A DNA stretch of 8,608 nucleotides from Paracoccaceae bacterium (GCA_007120685.1 SKNG01000180.1:1-8608), one strand, 5' to 3'. Positions 1 through 6,608 are shown, counted from the first letter of the stretch. A program made the numbers and translations. The notes: generated by a model from the sequence alone, not told the origin.

Positions 1-65
1 CGGCATCCGGCGCACGTATCGCCCGCGCCAACACCCCTGACGAACAGCCGCCCGCGCCCAGATGA
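1..65 (+). CDS. Possible 3' end of a rightward gene cut by the window edge
   Basis: Reading from base 3, the frame stays open and ends at TGA 63-65, giving about 20 residues ending in NTPDEQPPAPR. The stop lies a few bases before the structured repeat at 70-195, which is how the other rightward gene in this window (ending at 8170) also finishes. The tail is too short to recognise. A second frame, from base 1, is open to TAA at 91-93 and cannot be excluded; it would run into the repeat. Treat this as a placeholder for a gene that may lie to the left. No function can be given. Confidence 0.2.
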   Translation, partial: ASGARIARANTPDEQPPAPR

Positions 66-69
66 AGGG

Positions 70-195
70 AAACCGTTCCGGCACTCCGACTAATTCAGCA
101 GCCTGTTAGGGGGCAACGCGCCTATCAGGGCGCGCAAAAAAGGGCTTTCGAAAGCCCTTTCCTCCGCTCCGGCGTTCTTCTGCCGGATACCGTAT
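70..195. repeat. Structured intergenic repeat, copy 1 (inverted ends, internal hairpins)
   Basis: The left end (70-81, AAACCGTTCCGG) and the reverse complement of the right end (183-195, ATACGGTATCCGG) are related inverted ends, and they match the ends of two more elements in the window (2538-2694 and 8170-8289). Inside are a CGCGCC/GGCGCG hairpin (117-122 with 129-134) and a perfect 22-bp palindrome at 139-160. Read on the + strand, the order hairpin-then-palindrome and the sequence from 116 to 160 match 8209-8252 of the third element closely. The right end touches the last base of the MarR stop codon. It looks like a MITE-like or REP-like element serving as an intergenic terminator. The family assignment is inferred from hand alignment. 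Confidence 0.6.
136..160 (-). terminator. Rho-independent terminator of the leftward operon
   Basis: A perfect palindrome at 139-160 with core GGGCTTTCGAAAGCCC is followed, in the leftward direction, by a run of six T residues (complement of A 136-141). It lies about 35 nt after the stop codon of the MarR gene, the last gene of the leftward set. A second GC-rich hairpin (117-134) follows it. In the rightward direction the T run is only three bases, so termination should be mainly leftward. Confidence 0.8.
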
Positions 196-710
196 CAGTC
201 TGCTTCGCCCCAGCGCAGGGTCTCGGCCATCCTCTTCAGCGTGGCGATGAAGGCCTCGCGCTGGCCCGGGCCGATCGCCTCGTCCAGCGCGCGCAGATGG
301 GCCTCGGCGCGAGCCTCCATCCGGGCCTGCAGGGCGATGCCGGCGGGCGTGGCCACGCACATGTGGCTGCGTCGGTCTCGGCGCGACAGGTGGCGCGTGA
401 TCAACCCCTCGCGCTCCATCCAGTATACGGCATTGGTGACATTCGACTTGTCCCGGCGCGAGGCGGTGGCGATCTGGGTCTGGGTGATGCGCGGATTGCG
501 CACGATCAGCGTCAGGATGGTGAAATACCCCGGCCGCAACGCCTGATCGCCCAGGCGGCGGCGGAAATCCTGATAGGCGGCCTCATGGGCGACGCGCAGA
601 TGCATGCCGATGAAATCCTGCAGCTGGCCGTGGTCCAGCGCCTCCATCGCGGGCGGTTCCTCATCGTCATAAGTCAGGGGGGTGGGGGTCAGCGGGGTGG
701 GGTCGGGCAC
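195..710 (-). CDS. MarR-family transcriptional regulator
   Basis: This is a 171-residue winged helix-turn-helix regulator, probably a dimer that represses or activates in response to a small ligand. The DNA-binding part spans about residues 62-125: a helix pair around TQTQIATASRRDKSNVTNAV, then REGLITR and a wing with RRDRR followed by TPAG, all typical of MarR proteins. Flanking helices (25-60 and 125-165) would form the dimer interface. The start is GTG at 710: AGGAG lies 6 nt upstream (717-721), overlapping the dctM stop. A later ATG at 647 would drop only a proline-rich leader with repeated PTPLT. It is the last gene of the leftward operon, 9 nt after dctM, so it is probably co-transcribed with the transporter and may control the locus. 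The ligand is unknown. Confidence 0.9.
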   Translation of the reverse strand: MPDPTPLTPTPLTYDDEEPPAMEALDHGQLQDFIGMHLRVAHEAAYQDFRRRLGDQALRPGYFTILTLIVRNPRITQTQIATASRRDKSNVTNAVYWMEREGLITRHLSRRDRRSHMCVATPAGIALQARMEARAEAHLRALDEAIGPGQREAFIATLKRMAETLRWGEAD

Positions 711-719
711 GCGGCTCTC

Positions 720-2021
720 CTATCGGGCCATGTTGGGCACCACCAGCACGATCCAGGGCAGCGCGATGATAAGGCAGATGCGGACGATATCGGCGGCCAC
801 GAAGGGCAGGATGCCGCGATAGACATCGCCGATGCGGATGTCGCGGATCACCGACTTGATGACGAACAGGTTCAGCCCCACCGGCGGCGTGACCAGCGAA
901 AGCTCGGCCACCATGACCACGAAGATGCCGAACCATACCGGGTCGAAACCCATCTGCACCGCCACCGGGAAGAAGATGGGGATGGTCAGCAGTATCATCG
1001 ACAGGCTTTCCATGAACATGCCCAGCACCAGGTAGATGGCGAAGATGATGAAGATCACCGCCACCGGCCCCAGGCCCGAATCCCGGATCAGCCCCGACAG
1101 CGCGGCAGGCAGGCCGATCAGGTTCATGAAGTTGGAAAACACCAGCGCACCGATCAGGATCAGGAACAGGCTGGCGGTCATCTGCACGGTTTCCAGCAGC
1201 GATTCGGCAAAGCCCCGCAGCGACAGCGCGCGCCGCCAGATGGCAAAGGCCAGCGCGCCGGCGGCCCCCACCCCGCCGGCCTCGGTCGGCGTGAACACGC
1301 CCTGATAAAGCCCGCCGATGATGCCCAGAAACAGCAGCAGGATCGGCCCCACGCTGCGCAGGTATTGCAGCCGCGTGGCCCAATCCACCCGCGCCGCCGA
1401 TGGCGCGCAGCGCGGGTCCAGCCGGGCCATGATGCGGATGGTGACCAGGTAGAGCGCGATGGCCAGCACCCCCGGCAGGATGCCCGCCAGGAACAGCTGG
1501 CCGATATCGGTGCCGGTGGCGATGCCGTAGAGGACCAGGATCACCGAAGGCGGGATCAGGATGCCCAGCGTCCCGCCAGAGGCCACGGTGGCAGCGGCGA
1601 AGCCGTCGGCATAGCCATAGCGGCGCATTTCCGGCACGGCGACCTTGGCCATGGTGGCGGCGGTGGCGATGGAGGAGCCAGAGAGCGCCGAAAACCCGCC
1701 GCAGGCCAGGATGGTGGCCGAAGCCAGCCCGCCCGGGCGGTGGCCGACAAAGCCATGACACAACCGGTAGAGATCCGAGGCCATGCGCGCCCGCGTCACC
1801 AGCACGCCCATAAGGATGAACATCGGCAGCACCGACAGGTCGTAGGACATGGTGGCATTGACCGGCAATTGCCCGATCATGCCCATCGCCGCGCGTTCCG
1901 AGACGTTCAGCCAGATGCCCGCCAGCCCCACGCCCAGCATGGCCAGCGCGATGGGCACGCCCAGCGCCATCAGCACGAAGATGGCGCCGAAGCTGAGCGC
2001 GACGATCTCCCAGACGCCCAT
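720..2021 (-). CDS. dctM: TRAP transporter large membrane subunit (DctM class)
   Basis: A 433-residue, very hydrophobic integral membrane protein of the DctM family, which forms the Na+-coupled translocation channel of TRAP transporters in the inner membrane. Family hallmarks are visible: LPMFILMG near 65-72, the GGFSALSGSSIATAATM segment near 108-124, GGTLGILIPPS near 149-159, and near the C-terminus FMESLSMILLTIPIFFP and TPPVGLNLFVI. The length is normal for the family (about 425-440). The ATG at 2021 overlaps the dctQ stop by one base (TGATG), so translation is probably coupled. The symbol names the subunit class only; the transported acid is not known. The C-terminal 97 residues are about half identical, without gaps, to the partial protein at 8312-8608. 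Confidence 0.93.
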   Translation of the reverse strand: MGVWEIVALSFGAIFVLMALGVPIALAMLGVGLAGIWLNVSERAAMGMIGQLPVNATMSYDLSVLPMFILMGVLVTRARMASDLYRLCHGFVGHRPGGLASATILACGGFSALSGSSIATAATMAKVAVPEMRRYGYADGFAAATVASGGTLGILIPPSVILVLYGIATGTDIGQLFLAGILPGVLAIALYLVTIRIMARLDPRCAPSAARVDWATRLQYLRSVGPILLLFLGIIGGLYQGVFTPTEAGGVGAAGALAFAIWRRALSLRGFAESLLETVQMTASLFLILIGALVFSNFMNLIGLPAALSGLIRDSGLGPVAVIFIIFAIYLVLGMFMESLSMILLTIPIFFPVAVQMGFDPVWFGIFVVMVAELSLVTPPVGLNLFVIKSVIRDIRIGDVYRGILPFVAADIVRICLIIALPWIVLVVPNMAR

Positions 2022-2539
2022 CAGCGCACCCCGCCGCCAGTCTGCGCGGCATTGTCAGGATACTGCCGGCGCAGGCATTCCAGCGCGCAGAACAGGAAGG
2101 CCAGCGCGGTGAGCACCAGCATCAGCGACATGCCTTGTGCGATCAGCCCCTTGGGGATGCGCAGGGACATCGTGACCTCGCCGAAATTCGTCAATCGCTC
2201 GCCCTGCAGCCAGACCCGCCAGGCAATCAGCCCCATAAGCCCCGCACCCAGCAACTGCCCCGCCAGATCCGCCAGCCGCGCGGCCAGCGGCGCAAAGCGG
2301 TCGGACAGCACGGTGACGCGGATATTGCCGCGCTGGCGCACCAGCCAGGGCAGCGCGGTGAACACCATCAGCCCCATGCCGACCTCGATCAGCTCGAACC
2401 CCCCGGCCAGCGGGCGGCGAAAGACATAGCGCATCACCACGCCGACAAAGATGATGCTCATCACCCCGGCCGCGATCAGCCCGGACAACCAGGCCAGCGC
2501 AAGGCAAAGACGGTCGAAAAGGGCGATGACGTGTTTCAT
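2021..2539 (-). CDS. dctQ: TRAP transporter small membrane subunit (DctQ class)
   Basis: A 172-residue membrane protein with four predicted membrane helices at about 13-36, 50-67, 90-110 and 131-152, the usual size and topology of DctQ. The RYVFRRPLAGGFELIE stretch after helix 1 and a short RQRGNIRV loop are typical of the family. It partners with DctM in the inner membrane. The ATG at 2539 has no purine-rich ribosome-binding site: the 20 bases upstream read AACCAATCAACCGTAAACCG. These bases are the end of the structured repeat at 2538-2694, and the repeat terminus overlaps the start codon. No better in-frame start exists before residue 27, which would remove helix 1. Translation may therefore be low or coupled through upstream structure. 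Confidence 0.9.
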   Translation of the reverse strand: MKHVIALFDRLCLALAWLSGLIAAGVMSIIFVGVVMRYVFRRPLAGGFELIEVGMGLMVFTALPWLVRQRGNIRVTVLSDRFAPLAARLADLAGQLLGAGLMGLIAWRVWLQGERLTNFGEVTMSLRIPKGLIAQGMSLMLVLTALAFLFCALECLRRQYPDNAAQTGGGVR

Positions 2540-2694
2540 GCGGTTTACGGTTGATTGGTTCGAGAACCACGGGCGGCGCCCGACCGCGGGCGGAAGCGAA
2601 GCGCCCGCCCGGGGGGGTGGTCGGGCGCTGCCCGTGCTGTCGCACGGGCGGTCAGAGGCCCCGACGTGCTGAATTGATCAAACGGATGCCGTAT
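2538..2694. repeat. Structured intergenic repeat, copy 2, between dctP and dctQ
   Basis: The left end (2538-2550, ATGCGGTTTACGG) and the reverse complement of the right end (2682-2694, ATACGGCATCCGT) are related to each other and to the ends of the elements at 70-195 and 8170-8289. Similarity continues inwards: 2541-2560 matches 8173-8192 at 17 of 20 bases, and the other end read leftward continues GTTTGATCAATTCAGCA. The interior differs from the other two copies and holds a long GC-rich hairpin (2568-2636) instead of the 22-bp palindrome. It fills most of the 226-bp gap between the binding-protein gene and dctQ. Confidence 0.6.
2568..2648 (-). other. Competing hairpins in the dctP-dctQ leader
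   Basis: Bases 2568-2585 pair with 2619-2636 over 18 positions with one mismatch. A nested 7-bp stem (2586-2592 with 2602-2608) lies inside. The outer 6 bp of this structure (2631-2636) can instead pair with 2643-2648 in a perfect 7-bp stem with a TGTC/GACA tetraloop (2631-2637 with 2642-2648). The two folds exclude each other at their shared bases. In the leftward transcript the small hairpin is made first. There is no T run, so this is not an ordinary terminator. It could be an RNA-stability, attenuation or translation-control structure for dctQM, or simply the body of the repeat. Confidence 0.55.
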
Positions 2695-2725
2695 CATGGG
2701 GCGTCGCGACCTGGCGGCTGGCATG

Positions 2726-2755
2726 GCGCGGCACCCGGAAATCCGGGTGCCGCGC
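2726..2755 (-). other. Strong hairpin 10 nt after the dctP stop codon
   Basis: A perfect 13-bp stem (GCGCGGCACCCGG at 2726-2738 with 2743-2755) with a 4-nt loop lies directly downstream of the binding-protein gene. No T run follows on the leftward strand, so complete termination is unlikely. Such hairpins after a periplasmic binding-protein gene commonly protect the 3' end of the upstream message, allowing more binding protein than membrane subunits. That role is inferred here. Confidence 0.65.
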
Positions 2756-2765
2756 AGGGCGCCGC

Positions 2766-3812
2766 TCAGCGCGGCACGTTCACTTCGGTATCGCGGCGGT
2801 AGGCATCGGCCATGGCGCGGGCAAAGGACAGGATCGCCTCGCCATCGAAGCCGCGCCCTTCGGCCTGTTCCAGCCATTCGGTTTCCAGCACAGACAGCCG
2901 CTCACGCGCGGTGGCGATATCGTCGTCCGAGAGGGTCAGGAACTCCACCCCGCGCTCTTCCAGCGCGACCTCGCCCATGACGTCGCCATTGGTCCAGGCA
3001 AAGCCGGCCAGCATCGCCACCGCCATGCCCGAATGCCGCTCGATCGCGGCGCGGTGCTCGTCCGACAGGGCGTTCCAGCTATCCCCGTTGAAGGCGATCC
3101 AGAAGGTGTCGGTGTAAAGCCCGCCGGGGATGCGCGTGACCGACTCGATGACCGGGGTGATGCCGAAAAAGGCAATCGATTCCGACGGGAAGGCGATGCC
3201 ATCGGCCACGCCGCGGGCCATCGCGGTCTGCGCCTCGGTCGGCGGCAGTTGCACCGCCGCGGCGCCCAGCGCCTCCATGATGCGGCCGGTCACATTGCCA
3301 CCCACGCGGATGGTCGAGCCCTCCAGATCGGCCAGTGTTTCCACCCGGCCCCGCGCCATGTTGATATTGGGGTTGGAATGCACGAACAGCCCAACCACAT
3401 GCGCGCCCCGGTGTTCGTTGTACTCGGCGCCAAAGCGGCGGAAGGTCTGCCAGGCGGCGGCCGAACCCGCCCATGGATCGGGCGACATGAAGGGCAGGTC
3501 CATCACCTGGGTCATGGTGAAGCGGCCGGGGTTGTGGCCGCTGACCCCGTAGCCCACGTCAAAGGCCTGATCGAGCAGCAGGTCGAACTGCGCGGGCGGC
3601 GGGCCCAGGGCCGAGGTCATGATCTCGAACCGCAGGGTGCCGTCGGTTTCGGCCTCGATGGCGGCTGCCCAGGGCTTCAGGATGCCCGCGACGATCAGGT
3701 GATGCATCGGCAGCCAGTTGCCCACGCGCAGGGTGGTGACCTCTTGCGCCATGGCGGGCAGGGCGGTCAGGCCCATGGCGGCGGCCAGGGCGAGGGAACG
3801 CAGGTGTTTCAT
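2766..3812 (-). CDS. dctP: TRAP transporter periplasmic solute-binding protein (DctP class)
   Basis: A 348-residue periplasmic protein that captures the substrate and delivers it to the DctQ-DctM membrane pair. It begins with a Sec signal peptide (MKHLRSLALAAAMGLTALPAMA) with likely cleavage after AMA at residue 22. The mature protein shows DctP-family features: TLRVGNWLPMHH at the first strand, LEGSTIRVGGN around 163-173 containing the arginine (R169) expected to bind the substrate carboxylate, and LPPTEAQTAMARGVADG around 189-205. Length is normal. The start ATG at 3812 has AGGAG (3818-3822) 5 nt upstream. It follows the dehydrogenase gene after a 65-nt gap and precedes dctQ after 226 nt of structured DNA. 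The bound acid cannot be deduced from sequence. Confidence 0.93.
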   Translation of the reverse strand: MKHLRSLALAAAMGLTALPAMAQEVTTLRVGNWLPMHHLIVAGILKPWAAAIEAETDGTLRFEIMTSALGPPPAQFDLLLDQAFDVGYGVSGHNPGRFTMTQVMDLPFMSPDPWAGSAAAWQTFRRFGAEYNEHRGAHVVGLFVHSNPNINMARGRVETLADLEGSTIRVGGNVTGRIMEALGAAAVQLPPTEAQTAMARGVADGIAFPSESIAFFGITPVIESVTRIPGGLYTDTFWIAFNGDSWNALSDEHRAAIERHSGMAVAMLAGFAWTNGDVMGEVALEERGVEFLTLSDDDIATARERLSVLETEWLEQAEGRGFDGEAILSFARAMADAYRRDTEVNVPR

Positions 3813-3877
3813 GTCGGCTCCTGTTGGTTACGGGATCTTTGTTTCGGTCAGGTCAGCCCGGCTTCTAGCGGCCGGCT

Positions 3878-4765
3878 CTAAAGGGGCGTGTCGGCGCTGA
3901 GCTTGAAGATCTCCAGCGCGTCGGCCTGCGCCCCGCCACGCCGTTGCAGCAGGCGGAACTGTTCGGCGGCCAGCGCGGTAAAGGGCACCGGCGCATCGCA
4001 GCTTCGCGCCAGATCGCCGACCGAGTCCAGATCCTTCAGCATGGTGTAGACATGGCCAAGGGGCGGATTGTGCATTGCCTGCACCATGCGGGGCACGAAA
4101 AGCTGCAAGGGCTTGCTGTCGGCGAAGCCACCCGAAAGCGCCTCGGGCAGGCGGGTGGCATCGACGCCGGCGCTGGTGGCCAGCCGGGCGGCCTCGGCCA
4201 GCACGGCCATGGTGCAGCCGACGATGACCTGATTGCACAGCTTGGTGGTCTGTCCCGCGCCGGATGGCCCCATAAGCGTGAAGCGCGATGCCATCTGCAA
4301 GACAATGGGTTCCACCCGCGCAAAGGCCGCGTCATCCCCGCCGGCCATGATCGCCAGCGTGCCGGCCTCGGCGCCCGGCACCCCGCCGGATACCGGCGCG
4401 TCGATCCAGTCCATGCCGTGATCGGCCTTCAGGCGTGCGGCCATCTCGCGCGTGGCCTCGGGCTGGATTGAGGAGAAATCGACCAGCACCGAGCCAGGGC
4501 GCGCCCCCTCGGCCACGCCTTTCGGGCCAAAGACAGCCTCGCGCGCGGCCTTGGTATCGGTTAGGCACATGAAGACGATATCGGATTTCGCCGCCACATC
4601 GGCCGGGCTTTCGCCCAGCGCCGCACCACGCGCGACCAGCGGTTCGGCCTTGGATGCCGTGCGGTTCCAGACGGTGACGGTATTGCCGGCATCCAGCAGC
4701 CGCCCGGTCATCGGCGCGCCCATCAGCCCGGTGCCGATATAACCCAGTGTCGGTTGCGCGCTCAT
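3878..4765 (-). CDS. NAD(P)-dependent beta-hydroxyacid dehydrogenase (HIBADH/tartronate semialdehyde reductase family)
   Basis: A 295-residue cytoplasmic oxidoreductase acting on a beta-hydroxy or alpha-hydroxy carboxylate. The N-terminal Rossmann fold has the GYIGTGLMGAPM nucleotide motif (8-19), and VWNRT follows strand 2 (32-36), where Asn-Arg suggests NADP preference. DAPVSGGVPGAEAGTLAIM (122-140) is the substrate-binding segment. GAGQTTKLCNQ carries the catalytic lysine K175 and N178, and KDLD (K244) is also conserved. Relatives include 3-hydroxyisobutyrate dehydrogenase, GarR/GlxR and L-threonate/D-erythronate dehydrogenases (LtnD/DenD), which cannot be separated here. The start at 4765 is preferred over an in-frame ATG at 4807 because AAAGGGGG lies 6 nt upstream and the Rossmann motif begins at the usual distance. 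It overlaps the dehydratase stop by 4 nt (ATGA). Confidence 0.9.
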   Translation of the reverse strand: MSAQPTLGYIGTGLMGAPMTGRLLDAGNTVTVWNRTASKAEPLVARGAALGESPADVAAKSDIVFMCLTDTKAAREAVFGPKGVAEGARPGSVLVDFSSIQPEATREMAARLKADHGMDWIDAPVSGGVPGAEAGTLAIMAGGDDAAFARVEPIVLQMASRFTLMGPSGAGQTTKLCNQVIVGCTMAVLAEAARLATSAGVDATRLPEALSGGFADSKPLQLFVPRMVQAMHNPPLGHVYTMLKDLDSVGDLARSCDAPVPFTALAAEQFRLLQRRGGAQADALEIFKLSADTPL

Positions 4766-6498
4766 GTCCGGCCCCCTTTGCGTTTGCCGCGTGTGGTGTC
4801 TGGCCATTGCGCATTGCCGGCATGGGTGACCGCGCCTTCATGCGCCTGGCCCACGGTGGCGGCGTATTTTGCCAGCAGCCCGGCGCGGTGGCGCGGCTCC
4901 GGCGCCGCCCATTCGGCGCGGCGGCGGGCCAGTTCGGCGTCATCGACCTCCAGCGTGATCGTGGCCTTCGCGCCGTCGATGGTGATGCGGTCGCCATCGT
5001 GCACCAGCGCCAGCGGCCCGCCCGCTGCGGCTTCGGGCGCCGCGTGGCCGATGCACATGCCGCGCGTGGCGCCGGAAAACCGCCCGTCGGTCAAGAGCGC
5101 CACCTTCTCGCCCATGCCCTGCCCGTAGATCAGCGCGGTCAGGCCCAGCATCTCGCGCATGCCCGGCCCGCCCTTCGGTCCCTCGTTCCGCACGATCAGC
5201 ACATCGCCCTCGGCATAGGCCCGGCCATGGACCGACTCCACCGCCTCGTCCTCGGATTCGAACACCCGCGCGGTGCCGGAGAATGTCAGCGATTTCAGCC
5301 CGGCGACCTTCAGCAGCGCCCCATCCGGACACAGATTGCCCTTCAGCACCACCACCCCGCCCGAGGCCATGATCGCGTCCGACACCGGCCGGATCACCTC
5401 GCCATCCGGCGCCGGCGCGCCCGCCACTTCCTCGGCCAGCGTCCGGCCGGTAACGGTCAGCGTATCGCCATGCATGAAGCCATGCGCGATCAGTTCCTTG
5501 ATGACGACATGCGCGCCGCCGATCTCGTAGACATCGCAGGCGTGATACTTCCCGCCAGGGCGAAGGTTACCGATGAAGGGCGTGCGCTGCAGTACCGCCG
5601 CCACGTCATCGGCCGTGAAGCGGATGCCGGCTTCATGCGCGATGGCGGGGATGTGCAGCGCGGTGTTGGTGGACCCGCCGGTGGCGGCGACAATGGCGCA
5701 GGCGTTTTCCAGCGCCTTGCGGGTGATGATCTCGCGCGGCAGGGGGCCGCCGCGTTCCAGCATCGCCATCACCAAGGCCCCGGCGCGCTGCCCCACCCCG
5801 CGCCGTTCGGCGTAAACACCCGGGATCATGGCGGAATTTGGCACGGTGATGCCCAGCGCCTCGGACACCATGGCCATGGTATTGGCGGTGAACTGGCCCG
5901 CGCAGGCGCCGATGGTGGGCTTGCAGACATCCTCCAGCAGCGCCAGATCGTCCTCGCTCATGGCGCCGCTCTGCACCGCGCCCACGGCCTCATAGGCATC
6001 CAGCACCGACACGTCGCGGCCCTGAAACCGCCCCGGCAGGGCCGAGCCGCCATAGACGAAGACCGAAGGCACATTGCAGCGCACCATGCCCATGATCACG
6101 CCCGGCAGGGTCTTGTCGCAGCCGCCATAGCCCACCAGCCCGTCATAGGCATGGCCATGCACCACGGCTTCGATACTGTCGGCGATGATCTCTCGGCTGA
6201 CGAGGGAAAACTTCATCCCCTCATGGTTCATGCCGATCCCGTCCGAGACCGAGATGGTGGTGAATTCGCGCGGGGTGCCGCCGGCCATCAGCACGCCTTC
6301 CTTGGCGTAATCGACCTGCGCGTAATGGGTCATGTTGCAGGGCGTCACCTCGCCCTTCTGGCTGACGATGCCGATCATCGGCTTGGCGATGGCCGCGTCA
6401 TCCAGCCCCATGGCGCGCATGAAGGCCCGGTGCGGGGTGCGGTCGATCCCGTCGGTGGTGATGCGCGAGCGCAGTTTGCCGTCGGTCCTGGGCGCCAT
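4762..6498 (-). CDS. IlvD/Edd-family Fe-S dehydratase (ilvD-type, likely catabolic paralog)
   Basis: A 578-residue cytoplasmic dehydratase that converts a 2,3-dihydroxy acid to a 2-keto acid using a [2Fe-2S] cluster and Mg2+. The three expected cluster cysteines are present: C54 (VTPCN), C127 (GGCDK) and C199 (IGACAGQFTANTM). K129 in CDK is the position of the carbamylated lysine, and S475 in GRFSGATRG is the likely catalytic base. YGGSALPG after the second cysteine resembles dihydroxy-acid dehydratases of the short (mycobacterial/plant) type rather than the arabinonate/xylonate group. The genes around it are catabolic, so branched-chain amino acid synthesis is not assured. The start at 6498 has GAAGG 7 nt upstream; the longer frame to 6573 adds residues that cross the promoter. 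It is the first gene of the leftward operon. Confidence 0.9.
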   Translation of the reverse strand: MAPRTDGKLRSRITTDGIDRTPHRAFMRAMGLDDAAIAKPMIGIVSQKGEVTPCNMTHYAQVDYAKEGVLMAGGTPREFTTISVSDGIGMNHEGMKFSLVSREIIADSIEAVVHGHAYDGLVGYGGCDKTLPGVIMGMVRCNVPSVFVYGGSALPGRFQGRDVSVLDAYEAVGAVQSGAMSEDDLALLEDVCKPTIGACAGQFTANTMAMVSEALGITVPNSAMIPGVYAERRGVGQRAGALVMAMLERGGPLPREIITRKALENACAIVAATGGSTNTALHIPAIAHEAGIRFTADDVAAVLQRTPFIGNLRPGGKYHACDVYEIGGAHVVIKELIAHGFMHGDTLTVTGRTLAEEVAGAPAPDGEVIRPVSDAIMASGGVVVLKGNLCPDGALLKVAGLKSLTFSGTARVFESEDEAVESVHGRAYAEGDVLIVRNEGPKGGPGMREMLGLTALIYGQGMGEKVALLTDGRFSGATRGMCIGHAAPEAAAGGPLALVHDGDRITIDGAKATITLEVDDAELARRRAEWAAPEPRHRAGLLAKYAATVGQAHEGAVTHAGNAQWPDTTRGKRKGGRT

Positions 6499-6501
6499 GT
6501 T

Positions 6502-6550
6502 GTTACCTTCAAGAAAGTTGCAGCCAAGAATGTTTGGGCTTGAAGATAAC
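6502..6550. promoter_or_regulatory. 12-bp inverted repeat spanning -10 region and ribosome-binding site
   Basis: GTTACCTTCAAG (6502-6513) and CTTGAAGATAAC (6539-6550) are inverted repeats with 11 of 12 matches, with arm centres 37 bp apart, about three and a half helix turns. The right arm overlaps the predicted leftward -10 box, and the left arm contains the GAAGG ribosome-binding site of the dehydratase gene. It could be a two-half-site operator. As RNA it would need a start site upstream of 6550, which the predicted promoter does not give. A protein-binding role is therefore the better guess. Confidence 0.5.
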
Positions 6551-6573
6551 AGGCGATTGGCGTTTCCTGTCAA
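6546..6573 (-). promoter_or_regulatory. Sigma-70-like promoter of the leftward operon
   Basis: On the minus strand a perfect TTGACA (6573-6568) is followed after 16 bp by TGTTAT (6551-6546, four of six to TATAAT). Transcription would start near 6539, leaving a leader of about 40 nt before the dehydratase ATG at 6498. It is the best promoter-like sequence in the divergent gap. No rightward promoter of similar quality was found for the gene at 6609. Confidence 0.55.
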
Positions 6574-6580
6574 CAGGGAA
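6563..6580. promoter_or_regulatory. Palindrome over the -35 box, candidate operator
   Basis: TTTCCTGT-CA-ACAGGGAA is a palindrome with 8-bp arms, 7 of 8 pairs matching, centred at 6571-6572 directly on the leftward TTGACA box. Its size and position fit a repressor operator able to control both divergent gene sets. The MarR-family protein at 195-710 is the only regulator in the window and is a possible ligand-responsive partner. That link is inferred. Confidence 0.45.
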
Positions 6581-6608
6581 TCTTTACCGGCCTGCAGATG
6601 GGGGCGCG

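Noticed and set aside
1..10. CGGCATCCGG at the window edge resembling a repeat end
   Set aside because: Only ten bases with the flank missing, and possibly coding; it cannot be judged from this window.
297..2429. A 710-codon open frame on the + strand across marR, dctM and dctQ
   Set aside because: It lies opposite three clear genes, is rich in His, Gln, Asp, Arg and Gly as expected for the complement of GC-rich codons, has no recognisable motif and crosses gene boundaries. It is a codon-bias shadow.
4747..6543. A 598-codon open frame on the + strand opposite the dehydratase gene
   Set aside because: It mirrors the dehydratase reading frame and has the same His/Gln/Asp/Arg-rich shadow composition and no family motif.
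6499..6573. Longer start of the dehydratase at 6573
   Set aside because: The extra 25 residues run over the TTGACA promoter and inverted repeats, while ATG 6498 has a good GAAGG site and begins where family homology is expected.
6582..6598. Resemblance of CTTTACCGGCCTGCAGA to the inner end of the repeat at 8269-8283
   Set aside because: It requires two gaps in a short stretch, has no partner end, and lies in the leader of the isomerase gene. Probably chance.
6534..6608. Longer start of the isomerase at 6534
   Set aside because: The added residues do not resemble the family, which starts at the ANISMLF strand, and they overlap the divergent control region.
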